Numbered from the stretch's first letter, positions 26,143 to 35,568 are shown. The stretch: 64,000 nt of DNA from Yinghuangia sp051388915 (GCF_051388915.1 NZ_JBPKBH010000015.1:62001-126000); one strand, 5' to 3'. The notes: a model not told the origin generated them from the letters alone. Numbers and translations are program-made.

Positions 26143-26868
26143 TCAGGTGGCAGCGCCGAGGATGCGGGCGAGTTGGTGGCTCTGCCGGGCGGTGATGCCG
26201 CCGTGTGCGATCGGGACGGTTCGCGCGCAGTCAGGGCCGTCGCAGATGAGGACGCCGGTGCCGTGCTGCGGATCGACGGTCCAGGCAGCGGGGCCGAAGT
26301 AGGGGCTTTCCAGGGCGAGTTCGGTGAGGACCGGGACGGCGGCGGGCATGGCCCCGTGTGCGGCGAACGCGTCCGCGATGAGGGGGGCGGCTCGGCCGTG
26401 CGGTGTGTCCTCGTCACCGAGGATCGGCAAGAGGAGCAGTAGGCGAACAGTAGGGGACAACGGGGCCTCAGGTGCCGTGGAGGCGACGACTGAGTGGAGT
26501 TCCGTCCAGGCCAGTCCAGGGCCGCTGGCGTCGGCGCCGATGGTGGCGAGGAAACCGGGGCGGCTCCATGTGGGGTGGACGACGGTGTAGTCGACGCTGT
26601 TGTCGCGTTCGTCGCCGAGGTCCAGGTTGGTGATGTGGATCTCGATGGCGTGCCGGTCGGCGAGACCGAGCGTGAGCAGGTGGTGGCTGTCGCCGCCGAA
26701 CAGCGTGGATGCGGCGTCGCGGACGTCGCCCGGGTTGGCGTCGAAGGCTTCGACCAGGTCGATTTCGGTTCCGAGGAACGGTTCCAGGTAGGCGGGCCAG
26801 AAACCGGGGTGGTCGATCAGGTGCTCGGCCGCGGTCCCCGGCGCGCAGGTGGTCTCCTCGGAGTGCAT
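26143..26868 (-). CDS. Hypothetical actinomycete protein of 241 residues
   Basis: A well-formed frame with sensible composition but no family that I recognise. The N-terminal half has HLIDHPGFWPAYLEPFLG and SHHLLTLGLADRHAIEIHI, the middle VVHPTWSRPGFLATIGAD, and the C-terminal part GVLICDGPDCARTVPIAHG, with a CDGPDC pair, then an end helix rich in Gln and His. No signal peptide or membrane segment is seen. The ATG at 26868 lacks a strong ribosome site. It follows the zinc alcohol dehydrogenase gene in the same direction with 84 bases between. Confidence 0.7.
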   Translation of the reverse strand: MHSEETTCAPGTAAEHLIDHPGFWPAYLEPFLGTEIDLVEAFDANPGDVRDAASTLFGGDSHHLLTLGLADRHAIEIHITNLDLGDERDNSVDYTVVHPTWSRPGFLATIGADASGPGLAWTELHSVVASTAPEAPLSPTVRLLLLLPILGDEDTPHGRAAPLIADAFAAHGAMPAAVPVLTELALESPYFGPAAWTVDPQHGTGVLICDGPDCARTVPIAHGGITARQSHQLARILGAAT

Positions 26869-26952
26869 GGGTCCATCATCCGTGGCGCGCCGGGGACGAC
26901 GGCCGCGGGGGCCCCTGGTGCGGCCGGGCGTCGGTTGAGGTCTTGGGCGCCC

Positions 26953-28170
26953 TCAGCCAGCGACGTCCAAGGTGACCTTGGTCCACCCCGGCCTGCGCCG
27001 GTCGAAGGCTTCGTACGCCTCGACGGCCGCCGGCATCGGCTCCTGCTGCGTGATGATGGTGGTCGGATCCATGGATCCCGCGGCGATCCGGCCCAACAAG
27101 GCCGGAACGTAACGGCGATGGTTGCAGTTGCCCGCCTTGACGGTGAGGTTGCGGTTCATCGCCTTCCCGATCGGGAAGTGGTCGAAGTTCATCGGGTACA
27201 CGCCCACGATGCCGATGCTTCCGGCCTTTGCGGCCATGTCCACGGCCCAACGCAGCGCCTGGCTCGGGGCGTTGCCCTGCACCCACAGGTCGCCGTCCTC
27301 GTTCGTCTCCGGAGCGGCCTGCCTGCGTTCCGCGGCGAACTCCTCTTCGCTTCCGTCGTCGGCGCCGCCACCGGAGGACCCTGGGGCCGGACGCCGGGCA
27401 TCCACGCCCACGGCGTCGACGATGCGGTCCGCGCCGATGCCGCCGGTCAGGTCTCTCACGGCGGCGACCGGGTCCTCCGTGGTGAAGTCGATGGTCTCGG
27501 CGTTCTGGAGACGGGCCGTGTCGAGGCGGTCGCGGTACCCGTCGACGATGAGGACGCGGCCCGCGCCCTGCACACGTGCCGACAGCGCCGCCAGTTGACC
27601 GACCGGGCCGGCGCCGAGCACCACGACGACGTCCCCGGGGGAGACTTCGGCGAGCCGCGCGCCGAACCATGCGGTGGGCAGGATGTCGCTGACCATCAGC
27701 GCCTGTTCGTCGCTGACGCCGGGCGGGATGGGCACAAGGTTGGTGTGCGCGTACGGCACCCGCGCGTACTCGGCCTGGAGTCCGTCGAACGGCCCGGTCG
27801 GTTCCGGCCCGCCGTAGAACGAGGTCCCCGCCGACGGCCCGTGGGGATTGGCCTCGTCACACTGCGCGTAATAGCCGGCCCGGCAGTAGACGCATCGGCC
27901 GCAGCCGATTGTCGAGGGGATCACCACGCGGTCGCCCACCTCGAAGTTGCGGACCTGCGACCCCAGGGCCTCGACGACGCCGACGGCCTCGTGACCGAGG
28001 ACGGTACCCGGCTTCATCCCCGGCATGGTGCCCCTGATGAAGTGCAGGTCCGTGCCGCAGATCGCGCTTCCGGTGATGCGCACGACCGCGTCCTCGTCGC
28101 TCCGGAGCCCGGGATCCGGTACGTCCTCCAGCGCGATGTCGCCGACGCCGTGCCAAACGACTGCCTTCAT
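26953..28170 (-). CDS. Zinc-dependent alcohol dehydrogenase (formaldehyde dehydrogenase-like)
   Basis: A 405-residue zinc MDR enzyme. The catalytic zinc site is SAICGTDLHFIRG with GHEAVGVVEALG, the structural zinc has four cysteines in GCGRCVYCRAGYYAQC, and the NAD-binding motif is VVLGAGPVGQLAALSA. Relatives oxidise alcohols or formaldehyde without glutathione. An unusual acidic insert of about 40 residues (near 255-300) lies in the NAD domain before the WVQGNAPSQALRW segment. The ATG at 28170 has AGAGG eight bases upstream; a second ATG two codons earlier is possible. It is divergent from the TetR and P450 genes, which may form one unit with it. Confidence 0.92.
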   Translation of the reverse strand: MKAVVWHGVGDIALEDVPDPGLRSDEDAVVRITGSAICGTDLHFIRGTMPGMKPGTVLGHEAVGVVEALGSQVRNFEVGDRVVIPSTIGCGRCVYCRAGYYAQCDEANPHGPSAGTSFYGGPEPTGPFDGLQAEYARVPYAHTNLVPIPPGVSDEQALMVSDILPTAWFGARLAEVSPGDVVVVLGAGPVGQLAALSARVQGAGRVLIVDGYRDRLDTARLQNAETIDFTTEDPVAAVRDLTGGIGADRIVDAVGVDARRPAPGSSGGGADDGSEEEFAAERRQAAPETNEDGDLWVQGNAPSQALRWAVDMAAKAGSIGIVGVYPMNFDHFPIGKAMNRNLTVKAGNCNHRRYVPALLGRIAAGSMDPTTIITQQEPMPAAVEAYEAFDRRRPGWTKVTLDVAG

Positions 28171-28305
28171 GATCATCCTCTTCCGTGGTTCGCGGATGCG
28201 TGGACGTATCGAGCGGCCTCGTCCTTTTTCGTCTCCGGCGCCGCGCGGTCCGACCGACAGATCGGCGCCGCCCCGCCGGCGCGGCTGTCCGCCGGCGCGC
28301 GACTC

Positions 28306-28410
28306 AAACCGCGTGGCCCAAACCGCGTGGTCCAAACCGCGTGGCCCAAACCGCGTGGCCCAAACCGCGCGACCCAACCCAAACCGCGTGACCCGAACCG
28401 CGTGACCCGA
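28306..28410. repeat. Tandem repeat with 14-base unit (AAACCGCGTGGCCC)
   Basis: About seven copies of a 14-base unit, the first four nearly identical (28306-28361), the rest drifting towards AAACCGCGTGACCC. It lies in the 557-base gap between the divergent alcohol dehydrogenase and TetR genes. There are no spacers, so it is not a CRISPR array. Confidence 0.9.
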
Positions 28411-28567
28411 AGAGGGCGCCGCGAAGCGTGGGCGGGCCCCGGCGCACCGGAATGTGAACGCCGACCGCCTCGCCGTCCCGAGGACTCGTCGCGTGAGGAG
28501 GCCCGGCCGGTGGTTGCGACGCGGGCTGCCGGACCCACGCAAGCAGATGGGCAATACGTCGTGACAA

Positions 28568-28583
28568 CTTGCCGCTTGGCAAG
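28568..28583. promoter_or_regulatory. Inverted repeat in the TetR/alcohol dehydrogenase promoter region
   Basis: CTTGCC at 28568-28573 and GGCAAG at 28578-28583 form a palindrome in a locally AT-rich stretch (28560-28660) upstream of the TetR gene at 28728. It could be the binding site of that regulator. Confidence 0.35.
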
Positions 28584-28727
28584 CATGAATCCCTTGCAAA
28601 ACCGGGATTCGATGCAACTTTCTGCATGCCATGCCTTGTCATTCGTCAATCTTCGACGTACGTTCGGTGCGCACCGCAGGCCCAGCCCGCGCCGCCGAGT
28701 GGGCACACTGGCAGGGGAGGAGGGGCG

Positions 28728-29306
28728 ATGGCCGCACCGGCACCTGAGGACACGTACGACAAAGTCCTCGGCGCAGCCGTCGAACTGTTCGCCGAGCAGG
28801 GCTTCGCGGGTACGTCGCTCCAGGCGATCGCCGACCGGGTGGGCGTCACGAAGGCGGCGCTGTATTACCACTTCCGCACCAAGGACGAACTCCTCGACGC
28901 CCTGCTGCGCCCCGCGCTCAACGAGCTGGACCGCGTCCTGGACGCCGCGGAGCGCCGCAAGGGGCAGGCGGTGCGCCAGCGAGTCCTGTTCGAGGGGTAC
29001 GTCGACTTCCTGCTCCGCCACCGCACCCTCGCCGTCGTCCTCGACCGCGACGTCTCCGTCGGCAGCCACCCGGCGATCCGGCCCCGGCTCGAATCGATCA
29101 CCGTGCGCGTGCGCGGCATCCTCGACGACAGCGAACGGCCCGTCGAATTCCGGGTCGCCTCGACTGTCGCGATGGGCGGCATCTACTCCGCCGTTGCCGT
29201 GTTCCCACACCTCCCGGACGACGAACTCCGTTCCGTACTCCTCGACATCGTCCGGCGCCTGCTCACCCCGCGCGGCGGCAGAGCCGCCGCGTCCGGCGCC
29301 GACTGA
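28728..29306 (+). CDS. TetR-family transcriptional regulator
   Basis: A 192-residue regulator with a textbook N-terminal helix-turn-helix (YDKVLGAAVELFAEQGFAGT, LQAIADRVGVTKAALYYHFR) and a helical C-terminal domain that contains VLDRDVSVGSHPAIRPR. The ATG at 28728 has a strong GGGGAGGAGGGG upstream. It precedes the P450 gene by 150 bases in the same direction and is divergent from the alcohol dehydrogenase. Control of one or both is the simplest reading. Confidence 0.92.
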   Translation: MAAPAPEDTYDKVLGAAVELFAEQGFAGTSLQAIADRVGVTKAALYYHFRTKDELLDALLRPALNELDRVLDAAERRKGQAVRQRVLFEGYVDFLLRHRTLAVVLDRDVSVGSHPAIRPRLESITVRVRGILDDSERPVEFRVASTVAMGGIYSAVAVFPHLPDDELRSVLLDIVRRLLTPRGGRAAASGAD

Positions 29307-29456
29307 CACGACCTGCCCCACCCCGCAGGGCGAACCCGTCTCGTCCGCCCGGCGGCCGATCCGCCCGCGCCACCGCACGGCTCACCGCACCCCGTGGCAG
29401 CGCGACCTGCCGCGTGGCACCGCAGCACCGCCCCCAACCCGCCCAAGGAGGCCCCC

Positions 29457-30689
29457 ATGACGTGTCCGGTCGCCCACGACGGCTTCGACCCGACCGACCC
29501 GGACCTGTACACCGAGCGTCTGCCGCTGGAGGAACTCGCGGAACTGCGCCGGACGGCCCCCGTCAAGTGGATCCCGCAGTCACCGCAGGTGTCCAACTTC
29601 GGTGACGACGGCTACTGGCTGGTCACCCGGCACGCGGACGTCAAGGAGATCTCCACCAAGCCGGAGCTGTACTCCGCGCACCGCAACAACGTGATCATCC
29701 GCTTCGCGGAGGGGATGGACCCCGGCGGCATCGACGCCGTCAAGGTGATGATGGTCAACATGGACCCGCCGGAGCACACCCGGCTGCGGTCGATCGTGCA
29801 GCGCGGCTTCACCCCGCGCGCCATCAACGCCCTCAAGGACGCGCTGGTCGACCGCGCCGCTCGGATCGTCCACGAGTCCGTCAAGAAGGGCGGCGGCGAC
29901 TTCGTCACCGAGATCGCCTGCGAACTGCCGTTGCAGGCCATCGCCGAGCTGATCGGCATTCCCCAGGAGGACCGCGGCCGCATATTCGAGTGGTCCAACC
30001 AGATGATGGGCTACGACGACCCCGACTACGCCGTGGACCAGTCCGTCGGCCAGCAGGCCGCCGCCGAGGTCATGATGTACGCCATGGGCATGGCCGAGGC
30101 GCGCAAGGCATGCCCCGCGAACGACATCGTCTCCAAACTCGTCGCCGCCGAATCGGAGGGTTCGCTGGGCTCGGACGAGTTCGGCTACTTCGTCCTGCTG
30201 CTCGCCGTGGCCGGCAACGAGACCACGCGCAACGCGATCACCCACGGCATGGTCTCGTTCTTCGACAACCCGGAGCAGTGGGACCTCTACAAGGCGACGC
30301 GCCCGGAGACCACAGCCGACGAGATCATCCGCTGCTCGTCCCCGGTGATGTCCTTCCAGCGCACCGCGACCGCCGACACCGTTCTGGGCGGTCAGGAGAT
30401 CAAGGAGGGCCAGCGCGTGGGGATGTTCTACAGCTCGGCGAACTACGACCCCGAAGTCTTCGCCGACCCGCACAAGTTCAACATCACCCGTGACCCCAAC
30501 CCGCACCTCGGCTTCGGCGGCGGCGGCCCGCACTTCTGCCTCGGCGCGAGCCTCGCCCGCATGGAGATCAACCTGATGTTCGAGGCCATCGCCGACGCGA
30601 TGCCCGACATCACCAAGGCCGCCGAACCCCGCCGCCTCCGCCACGCCTGGATCAACGGAATCAAGGAACTCCAGGTCAACTACGTCTGA
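29457..30689 (+). CDS. Cytochrome P450, CYP124/125/142-like
   Basis: A 410-residue bacterial P450. The I-helix oxygen-binding motif is LLLAVAGNETTRNAITHGM, and the haem-binding loop is GFGGGGPHFCLGASLAR with Cys361 as the axial ligand. The GGGGPHFCLG form, with MVNMDPPEHTRLRSIVQRGF, is typical of the CYP124, CYP125 and CYP142 families, which hydroxylate the end of sterol side chains or branched fatty chains. AAGGAGG at 29445-29451 lies five bases before the ATG. No ferredoxin gene is adjacent, so it must use a partner from elsewhere. The exact family and substrate need alignment. Confidence 0.93.
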   Translation: MTCPVAHDGFDPTDPDLYTERLPLEELAELRRTAPVKWIPQSPQVSNFGDDGYWLVTRHADVKEISTKPELYSAHRNNVIIRFAEGMDPGGIDAVKVMMVNMDPPEHTRLRSIVQRGFTPRAINALKDALVDRAARIVHESVKKGGGDFVTEIACELPLQAIAELIGIPQEDRGRIFEWSNQMMGYDDPDYAVDQSVGQQAAAEVMMYAMGMAEARKACPANDIVSKLVAAESEGSLGSDEFGYFVLLLAVAGNETTRNAITHGMVSFFDNPEQWDLYKATRPETTADEIIRCSSPVMSFQRTATADTVLGGQEIKEGQRVGMFYSSANYDPEVFADPHKFNITRDPNPHLGFGGGGPHFCLGASLARMEINLMFEAIADAMPDITKAAEPRRLRHAWINGIKELQVNYV

Positions 30690-30806
30690 CGACGAAGCCG
30701 CCGGGCGACTGCGTCCGTCGCGGCCGAGCCGGTCCGCGGCCGCTTCCGACCGCGGGCCGGCTGTGGTCGTGGACCCCGCCCACGACCTGCCGCCGCGACA
30801 CGTCCC

Positions 30807-30840
30807 CGAGTGGCGGCCGTGTCCGAGTGGCGGCCGTGTC
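30807..30840. repeat. Perfect 17-base direct repeat
   Basis: CGAGTGGCGGCCGTGTC occurs twice in tandem (30807-30823, 30824-30840) in the 233-base gap between the P450 and the FAD/Rieske gene. Confidence 0.9.
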
Positions 30841-30922
30841 CGGAGGCCGGACGCGTTTCGCGGGGGGTTGCCGCGGACAGCCGCCTGAGCGGGCACATCG
30901 CCGCCGCGAACGGAGGTCGGCC

Positions 30923-32491
30923 ATGCCGCGGCAGAACGAACGGTACGAGTCGTACTGGATGGCGACCACCCGGCGCGGAGACCATCCGCCGCTCCGCGAG
31001 CCGCTGGACGTGGACGTGGCCGTCGTGGGCGGCGGCATCGCCGGCCTGTGCACTGCATGGGAACTGAGTCGCGCCGGGCAGCGGGTGGCCGTCCTCGAAG
31101 CGCTGCGCGTGGCCGAGTCCGTGACGGGCCACACCACCGGGAAGCTCACCTCGCTCCACGGGCTCCGGTATGCCCGTTTGATCCGCGAGGCCGGGCGCGA
31201 GACCGCACGTCTGTACGCCCGATCGCAGCAGGACGCCGTGGAGCACGTCGCCGCGACGGCCGATGAACTCGGCGTCCACTGCGACCTGGAGCGCGCGGCC
31301 GCATACGTGTACGCGGAATCGCCCGAGACGCGGGACGAGGTGCGCGCCGAGGCCGATGCCGCGCATGAGGCAGGACTGGATGCCGTCTACACCGAGGAGA
31401 CGGACCTGCCGTTCCCGGTTCTCGGTGCGGTCCGGCTGCGCGATCAGGTGCAGTTCCACCCGCGCAAGTACCTCCTCGCCCTGGTGGCGGACATCCTGGC
31501 CCACGGCGGCCAGGTGTTCGAAGGCTCGCGTGTGGTCGCGCTCAGCGAAGGCGCGCCATGCCGCGTCACCACCGAGAGCGGCGTACAGGTCACCGCTCGC
31601 GATGTCGTCGTGGCCACCCACTACCCGGTCTTCGACCGCGCCCTGTTGTTCGCCCGACTGCGCCCCGTACGTGAGCTGGTGGTCGCCGGGCCGGTTCCCG
31701 CGAATGAGGCCCCCGACGGCATGTACGTCACCCCGGAAATGCGTACACGCTCAGTACGCAGCGCGCCGTCGTCGGAGGACGGGCAGCGGTTGCTCATCCT
31801 GACCGGTGAGAAGTTCACCCCAGGGGCGAGCGGAGTCGTCCGCCGTCAGGACCGCCTGGCGCAATGGGCCCGCGACCGCTTCCCGAGTTTTCGGCCGACG
31901 TATCGCTGGGCGGCGCAGGACACCTCCACCACCGACGGCATCCCGTACATCGGCCATTTCCACCCGGGCACCAGGCACGTGTACGTGGCGACCGGTTTTG
32001 ACGGGTGGGGCATGAGCGGTGGGGTCATGGCCGGCCGGCTGCTGGCCGGGATGATCACCGGCGGGAAACTCCCCTGGACCGATGTCTACGACCCACGCCG
32101 ATTGCACCCGCTGCGCGAGGCCCCGTCGCTCGTCAAGGCACAGGCCGAGGTGGCAAGGCACTTCGTCGGCGACCGGATCGGCGTGCCGAAGCTCGACGCC
32201 GCCGCGCAGGTTGCGCCCGGCACGGGCCAGGTACTCCGCGTCCACGGCCGCCGGGCTGCCGTCTACCACGATGCGGAAACCGGGCTGCGGGCCGTATCGG
32301 CAAGCTGCACCCACCTCGGATGCACCGTGCACTTCAACGACGCCGAACGTACATGGGACTGCCCGTGCCACGGCTCGCGCTTCGGTGTCGACGGCGCGGT
32401 GCTCAACGGCCCGGCCACCCGGCCGTTGGAACCGATCGCGGTCGACGACGAGACGGCCGTACGCGGTGGCGAGGAAGCGGGCGAGGCCTGA
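30923..32491 (+). CDS. FAD-dependent oxidoreductase with C-terminal Rieske domain
   Basis: A 522-residue fusion. Residues 28-400 form a DAO-type FAD oxidoreductase with the dinucleotide motif VAVVGGGIAGLCTAWELSRA, HTTGKLTSLHGLRYARL, and ATGFDGWGMSGGVMAGRLL at the end. Residues 425-515 form a Rieske [2Fe-2S] domain with SCTHLGCTVHFND and CPCHGSRFGVDG, the two Cys-His pairs that hold the cluster. Such fusions are found in many bacteria and probably oxidise a small substrate. GGAGG at 30912-30916 supports the ATG at 30923. It stands alone between the P450 and a glyoxalase-like gene. Confidence 0.92.
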   Translation: MPRQNERYESYWMATTRRGDHPPLREPLDVDVAVVGGGIAGLCTAWELSRAGQRVAVLEALRVAESVTGHTTGKLTSLHGLRYARLIREAGRETARLYARSQQDAVEHVAATADELGVHCDLERAAAYVYAESPETRDEVRAEADAAHEAGLDAVYTEETDLPFPVLGAVRLRDQVQFHPRKYLLALVADILAHGGQVFEGSRVVALSEGAPCRVTTESGVQVTARDVVVATHYPVFDRALLFARLRPVRELVVAGPVPANEAPDGMYVTPEMRTRSVRSAPSSEDGQRLLILTGEKFTPGASGVVRRQDRLAQWARDRFPSFRPTYRWAAQDTSTTDGIPYIGHFHPGTRHVYVATGFDGWGMSGGVMAGRLLAGMITGGKLPWTDVYDPRRLHPLREAPSLVKAQAEVARHFVGDRIGVPKLDAAAQVAPGTGQVLRVHGRRAAVYHDAETGLRAVSASCTHLGCTVHFNDAERTWDCPCHGSRFGVDGAVLNGPATRPLEPIAVDDETAVRGGEEAGEA

Positions 32492-32538
32492 CCGGACGCG
32501 GACGGCGCCGGGCATTGTCTCCACTGGCGTCGGGCCGG

Positions 32539-32913
32539 TCAATCGAGGTAGTTCGCACGCCCGTTGTCGTCCATCTCGAAGGCACCGGTGGGGATGATGC
32601 AGAACTCGTTTCCATCAGGGTCAGCCATCACCAGGAAGCCGCCGTCTGAGTACTCCTCCAGCCGACGACCGCCGAGTGCCTCCACCCGCTGTTGCTCGGC
32701 GGCCGGGTCGGGCGAACTGATGTCGAGGTGCACACGGTTCTTGTCCGGCTTGGGCGTCTCGGCCTGTTGGAACCCCAGGCCGAGGTCGTTGTCTCGACGC
32801 AACCAAACATAGGGACCTCCACGTCGGGCGATCGGCCTGCCCAGCAACGCCGACCAGAACGCGGCCAGTCTTTCGGGGTCCTGGGAGTCGATGATGAGCG
32901 CGTTGACCTGCAC
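32539..32913 (-). CDS. VOC (glyoxalase/bleomycin resistance-like) family protein
   Basis: A 124-residue protein with the two beta-alpha-beta-beta-beta modules of the vicinal oxygen chelate fold: VNALIIDSQDPERLAAFWSALLG in the first, RVHLDISSPDPAAEQQRVEALG in the second, ending DPDGNEFCIIPTG with the metal-site Glu. This subgroup is usually annotated only as a VOC protein and may bind rather than convert a ligand. The GTG at 32913 is the best start by family length. It is transcribed towards the FAD/Rieske gene. Confidence 0.87.
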   Translation of the reverse strand: MQVNALIIDSQDPERLAAFWSALLGRPIARRGGPYVWLRRDNDLGLGFQQAETPKPDKNRVHLDISSPDPAAEQQRVEALGGRRLEEYSDGGFLVMADPDGNEFCIIPTGAFEMDDNGRANYLD

Positions 32914-33370
32914 CGTGAGTCCGCCGATCTTTCGGGTACGTGTTTCGGTCGATGGAGCCGGTCGACCAGGCCGCACCGCGACGAGCGGACCGCACAGCGG
33001 CGTATCGCCACGGTCGTATCGACACGGTCGCATTGCCATGGCCGGACCGGACGGCAGAGCACACCGCGATTCCGAGGACGGATGGCCGCATCGTGCCGCA
33101 TCGCCCGGTTCGGTCGCCGGTCCTCGTTCAGCGAGTGTTCGACTGCATGCGGGACCGGCACCTCCCGCGCGGTGAGGCGTGGATCATCGGTGGCTTGCTC
33201 GTTCGTGGAACGCGGCTACCCCACTCCTCCTCGGTGAATCGCCGGGATTCCGCGGCCCCGTATCTCTGCCGCGGCACAGGGCGTAGCGAGGGCCGAAGCG
33301 GGCAGCGGCCTCTCAAGAGGACTCGGATCAAGGAGACCCGGGAGACAAGCGGAGGAGGGATCACGCTGTC

Positions 33371-33814
33371 ATGCCCAGTCACTCGTTCCACCTGGGGCGA
33401 CAACACGCACAAACGCTTGCCCACGCCGCTGACATACGTGACGGCCCACTCAACACCTTGATGCTGGTCACCGGCGTGTGGCTGATCACCGGGTCATGGC
33501 TCCTCGCGTACCCGCTCAGCGACCCGGCGGACGACGCGCGGCTGCAAGAGGTCTTGGGCGGCATGATCGTGGTGGCGGTGGCGTGCGCGAAGTTCGTCCG
33601 GCGACGCGGCCCCGCGTTCGACGTGGTGGTCGCCGCTGTCGGAGGGTGGCTTGTCGCGGCGCCTTTCGTCTTCGGTTATGCGGACGGTTCGCAGGCCGGT
33701 GCGGCCCCCGTCAACGACATCGCCTCCGGAGCGGTGCTGTTCGCACTCGCTGCCGCCTCGTTGGCCGTGTCGGTCCAGGAGCGCCGCCAACACATCCGGG
33801 ACGACCACCCGTGA
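33371..33814 (+). CDS. SPW-repeat membrane protein
   Basis: A 147-residue membrane protein with four predicted spans in two similar pairs. The pairs begin NTLMLVTGVWLITGSWLLAY and VVAAVGGWLVAAPFVFGY and each is followed by a helix (VLGGMIVVAVACAKFV, DIASGAVLFALAAASLAVSV). The VTGVW and VGGWLVAAPFVFGY motifs are those of SPW repeats. The role is unknown, though many SPW genes respond to stress in actinomycetes. GGAGGAGGG lies 12 bases before the ATG. Confidence 0.85.
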   Translation: MPSHSFHLGRQHAQTLAHAADIRDGPLNTLMLVTGVWLITGSWLLAYPLSDPADDARLQEVLGGMIVVAVACAKFVRRRGPAFDVVVAAVGGWLVAAPFVFGYADGSQAGAAPVNDIASGAVLFALAAASLAVSVQERRQHIRDDHP

Positions 33815-33992
33815 GGGCGATCCGGCTCGGCACCCGCGAGGCCCCGTACCCCGGTGGGCCGACCCTGTGAGTGCCGATTTCACCATCCGTTGCGAGTAGA
33901 CGGCTCGCGGGAGGCCATGCCGTGTCGGCCGGGCGAACCCGGTGACCGTCCGTGATCCCGGCACCCGCCGGCGCACCACGCAGCCCGTGGTC

Positions 33993-34427
33993 TCAGGCGT
34001 TTCCCGGCTCCGCCTTCGCGTCCGTATCCCCGCCATCGGCAAGAAGCATCGCGTGCGCCGCGATGATCTTCCAATCCCCTGACTCGCCGCGGATCCAGGT
34101 CCGCGTATAGCGCATGCGGGCGACCATGGGCTGACCGCCGACCACACCTTCCAGCACTCCGAGGAACCAGGTGACCCCCAGGTCCGATGTGGCCAGGATC
34201 CGCAGCTCCTCCTCATGGACGCGGCTCAACACCTGGTAACCGGTCCTGTGCGCGTCCAAGTCATCCTGCTTGGTGTAAATGTTCCCGTCCGGGCCGGTGA
34301 ACCAGGCCGCGTCGTCGATCAAGTCCGTCAGTTCCCGGACGTTCGATGCCAGCTGGGCGGCTTGCAGCCGTCGCTCGGCCTCGCCCAGGCTGTCCGACAG
34401 ATCAGAACTCAGGTCACGGTTCGACAT
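33993..34427 (-). CDS. DUF4440/SnoaL-like NTF2-fold protein
   Basis: A 144-residue protein of the NTF2 fold. It has the DUF4440 pattern: LGEAERRLQAAQLASNVREL, WFTGPDGNIYTKQDDLDAH, VTWFLGVLEGVVGGQPMVA and the end YTRTWIRGESGDWKIIAAH. Members are often small enzymes or binding proteins, and the substrate is unknown. The ATG at 34427 is used because sequence further upstream comes from a tandem repeat. Confidence 0.85.
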   Translation of the reverse strand: MSNRDLSSDLSDSLGEAERRLQAAQLASNVRELTDLIDDAAWFTGPDGNIYTKQDDLDAHRTGYQVLSRVHEEELRILATSDLGVTWFLGVLEGVVGGQPMVARMRYTRTWIRGESGDWKIIAAHAMLLADGGDTDAKAEPGNA

Positions 34428-34476
34428 GGTCTCACTATGCCTACGAATGATCTCGGTGACGCGTTGTTCGCTGACG

Positions 34477-34518
34477 GCTGATGGCTGATGGCTGATGGCT
34501 GATGGCTGATGGCTGATG
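34477..34518. repeat. Tandem repeat, 6 x 7 bases (GCTGATG)
   Basis: Six perfect copies of GCTGATG just upstream of the DUF4440 gene. It has the same unit length as the GGCCAGA array at 3329. Confidence 0.95.
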
Positions 34519-34594
34519 GCGGGGCCGGCTTTGGGGCAATCCTGCGCACGGGCGACCCTGATGTCCGGGTTCAAAGGGAGCGCATAGCGCCTGG

Positions 34595-34927
34595 ATGTGC
34601 CGGGATTCGCCCCCCTGGGAAGAGGCGGAACAACGGTTCTCTCGGCGGCAGCACCACAGCGACCTGTTCTGGGAATCGGCCGCGACCGCGGGCCTCGCCC
34701 GCCTCCTCCTCGCCACCGGCGAGGAGCGGCACGCCCGGCGGCTCACCCGGCAGATGGTCGCCCGCATCTGCACGAAGGGAGCCTGGCTCCGGGCGGTCGG
34801 ACTGGCCGTGCGCGCGGCCATGACTTGCGGGGAGCTCCAGCGGCCGAGCGGCTCGTCCGGTGGTTCGACGCCTGCCTGTTTGGAAGGTGTTTCGTGGATC
34901 CGCCGCCCGAGGGCGGTGGGCCGGTGA
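34595..34927 (+). CDS. Hypothetical protein of 110 residues, possibly a fragment
   Basis: A frame with helix-like, protein-like content: PPWEEAEQRFSRRQHHSDLF, then ESAATAGLARLLLATGEERHA and RRLTRQMVARICTKGAWLR. No family was recognised. The last 25 residues look random, so the gene may be a truncated remnant. The start has AAAGGGAG upstream at some distance. It is convergent with the hemerythrin gene. Confidence 0.4.
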   Translation: MCRDSPPWEEAEQRFSRRQHHSDLFWESAATAGLARLLLATGEERHARRLTRQMVARICTKGAWLRAVGLAVRAAMTCGELQRPSGSSGGSTPACLEGVSWIRRPRAVGR

Positions 34928-35001
34928 GCATGGTTGCAGGCGTCCGTGTCCGGGTCCGTCAGCCGAACCATCAGGAGTCGGCCGCAGCGCCGTGGCTTGC
35001 T

Positions 35002-35568
35002 TCAGCTCCTGCCGCGTCCGGTCACCAGGTCGCGTGCGCGGTCGACCAGGCCGGTTCCGGGGGCGAGGAGTTTGTTGGCGGGCGGGGTGTCGGGGGCCGA
35101 GGGGTGCGGTCGGGTGGGCGCGAGCTTCTTGGCCCTGCGGACCTTGTCCCCCAGGTCGTCGAGGACGTCGGGCCCGCAGTGGGCCGCCAGCGAGGGGAAC
35201 AGGCGGTTCTCCTCGTCGTCGACGTGCGCGCGTACCTCGGTGGAGATCTCGCGCAGGAGTTCGCTGAAGCGCGGCTCGTGTTCGGGGGTCTTCTCCCATT
35301 CCTTGAGGAGCTTCTCCACGCCGGCGTGGTCGGCGAGTTCCTTGTCCGCGACCAGGTCGCCGTCGGGCAGGTGCTCGCGGACGGCGGGATAGAGGTACTC
35401 CTCCTCCGCGACCGAGTGGCGAACCAGCTCGATGGTGGACTGCTCGGCGAGTTTGCGGCGTTCCTCCGCATCGGCGGACAGTTCCAGGCGGTGGAACATC
35501 TCCTCGACCTCGCGGTGGTCCGCCGTCAGTTCGTCGACGACGTTGCCGCCGTGGCCGTTCGCACCCAT
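35002..35568 (-). CDS. Hemerythrin HHE-domain protein
   Basis: A 188-residue protein with a four-helix hemerythrin domain. The expected His and Glu ligands lie in ELTADHREVEEMFHRLEL, VRHSVAEEEYLYPAVREHL, ADHAGVEKLLKEWEKT and VRAHVDDEENRLFPSLAAH. The di-iron centre of such proteins binds oxygen, nitric oxide or peroxide. After about residue 150 the chain is a basic, Pro-rich tail. GGGAG at 35577-35581, eight bases upstream, favours the ATG at 35568 over the GTG at 35577. It sits among other stress genes. Confidence 0.92.
   Translation of the reverse strand: MGANGHGGNVVDELTADHREVEEMFHRLELSADAEERRKLAEQSTIELVRHSVAEEEYLYPAVREHLPDGDLVADKELADHAGVEKLLKEWEKTPEHEPRFSELLREISTEVRAHVDDEENRLFPSLAAHCGPDVLDDLGDKVRRAKKLAPTRPHPSAPDTPPANKLLAPGTGLVDRARDLVTGRGRS

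Noticed and set aside
28306..28410. Regular repeats that might be a CRISPR array
   Set aside because: The units are 14 bases, directly abutting, with no spacers and no cas genes.
26494..29460. A 988-codon open frame on the + strand
   Set aside because: It is antisense to the zinc alcohol dehydrogenase and hypothetical genes, which carry clear motifs. The long frame is a GC-bias shadow.
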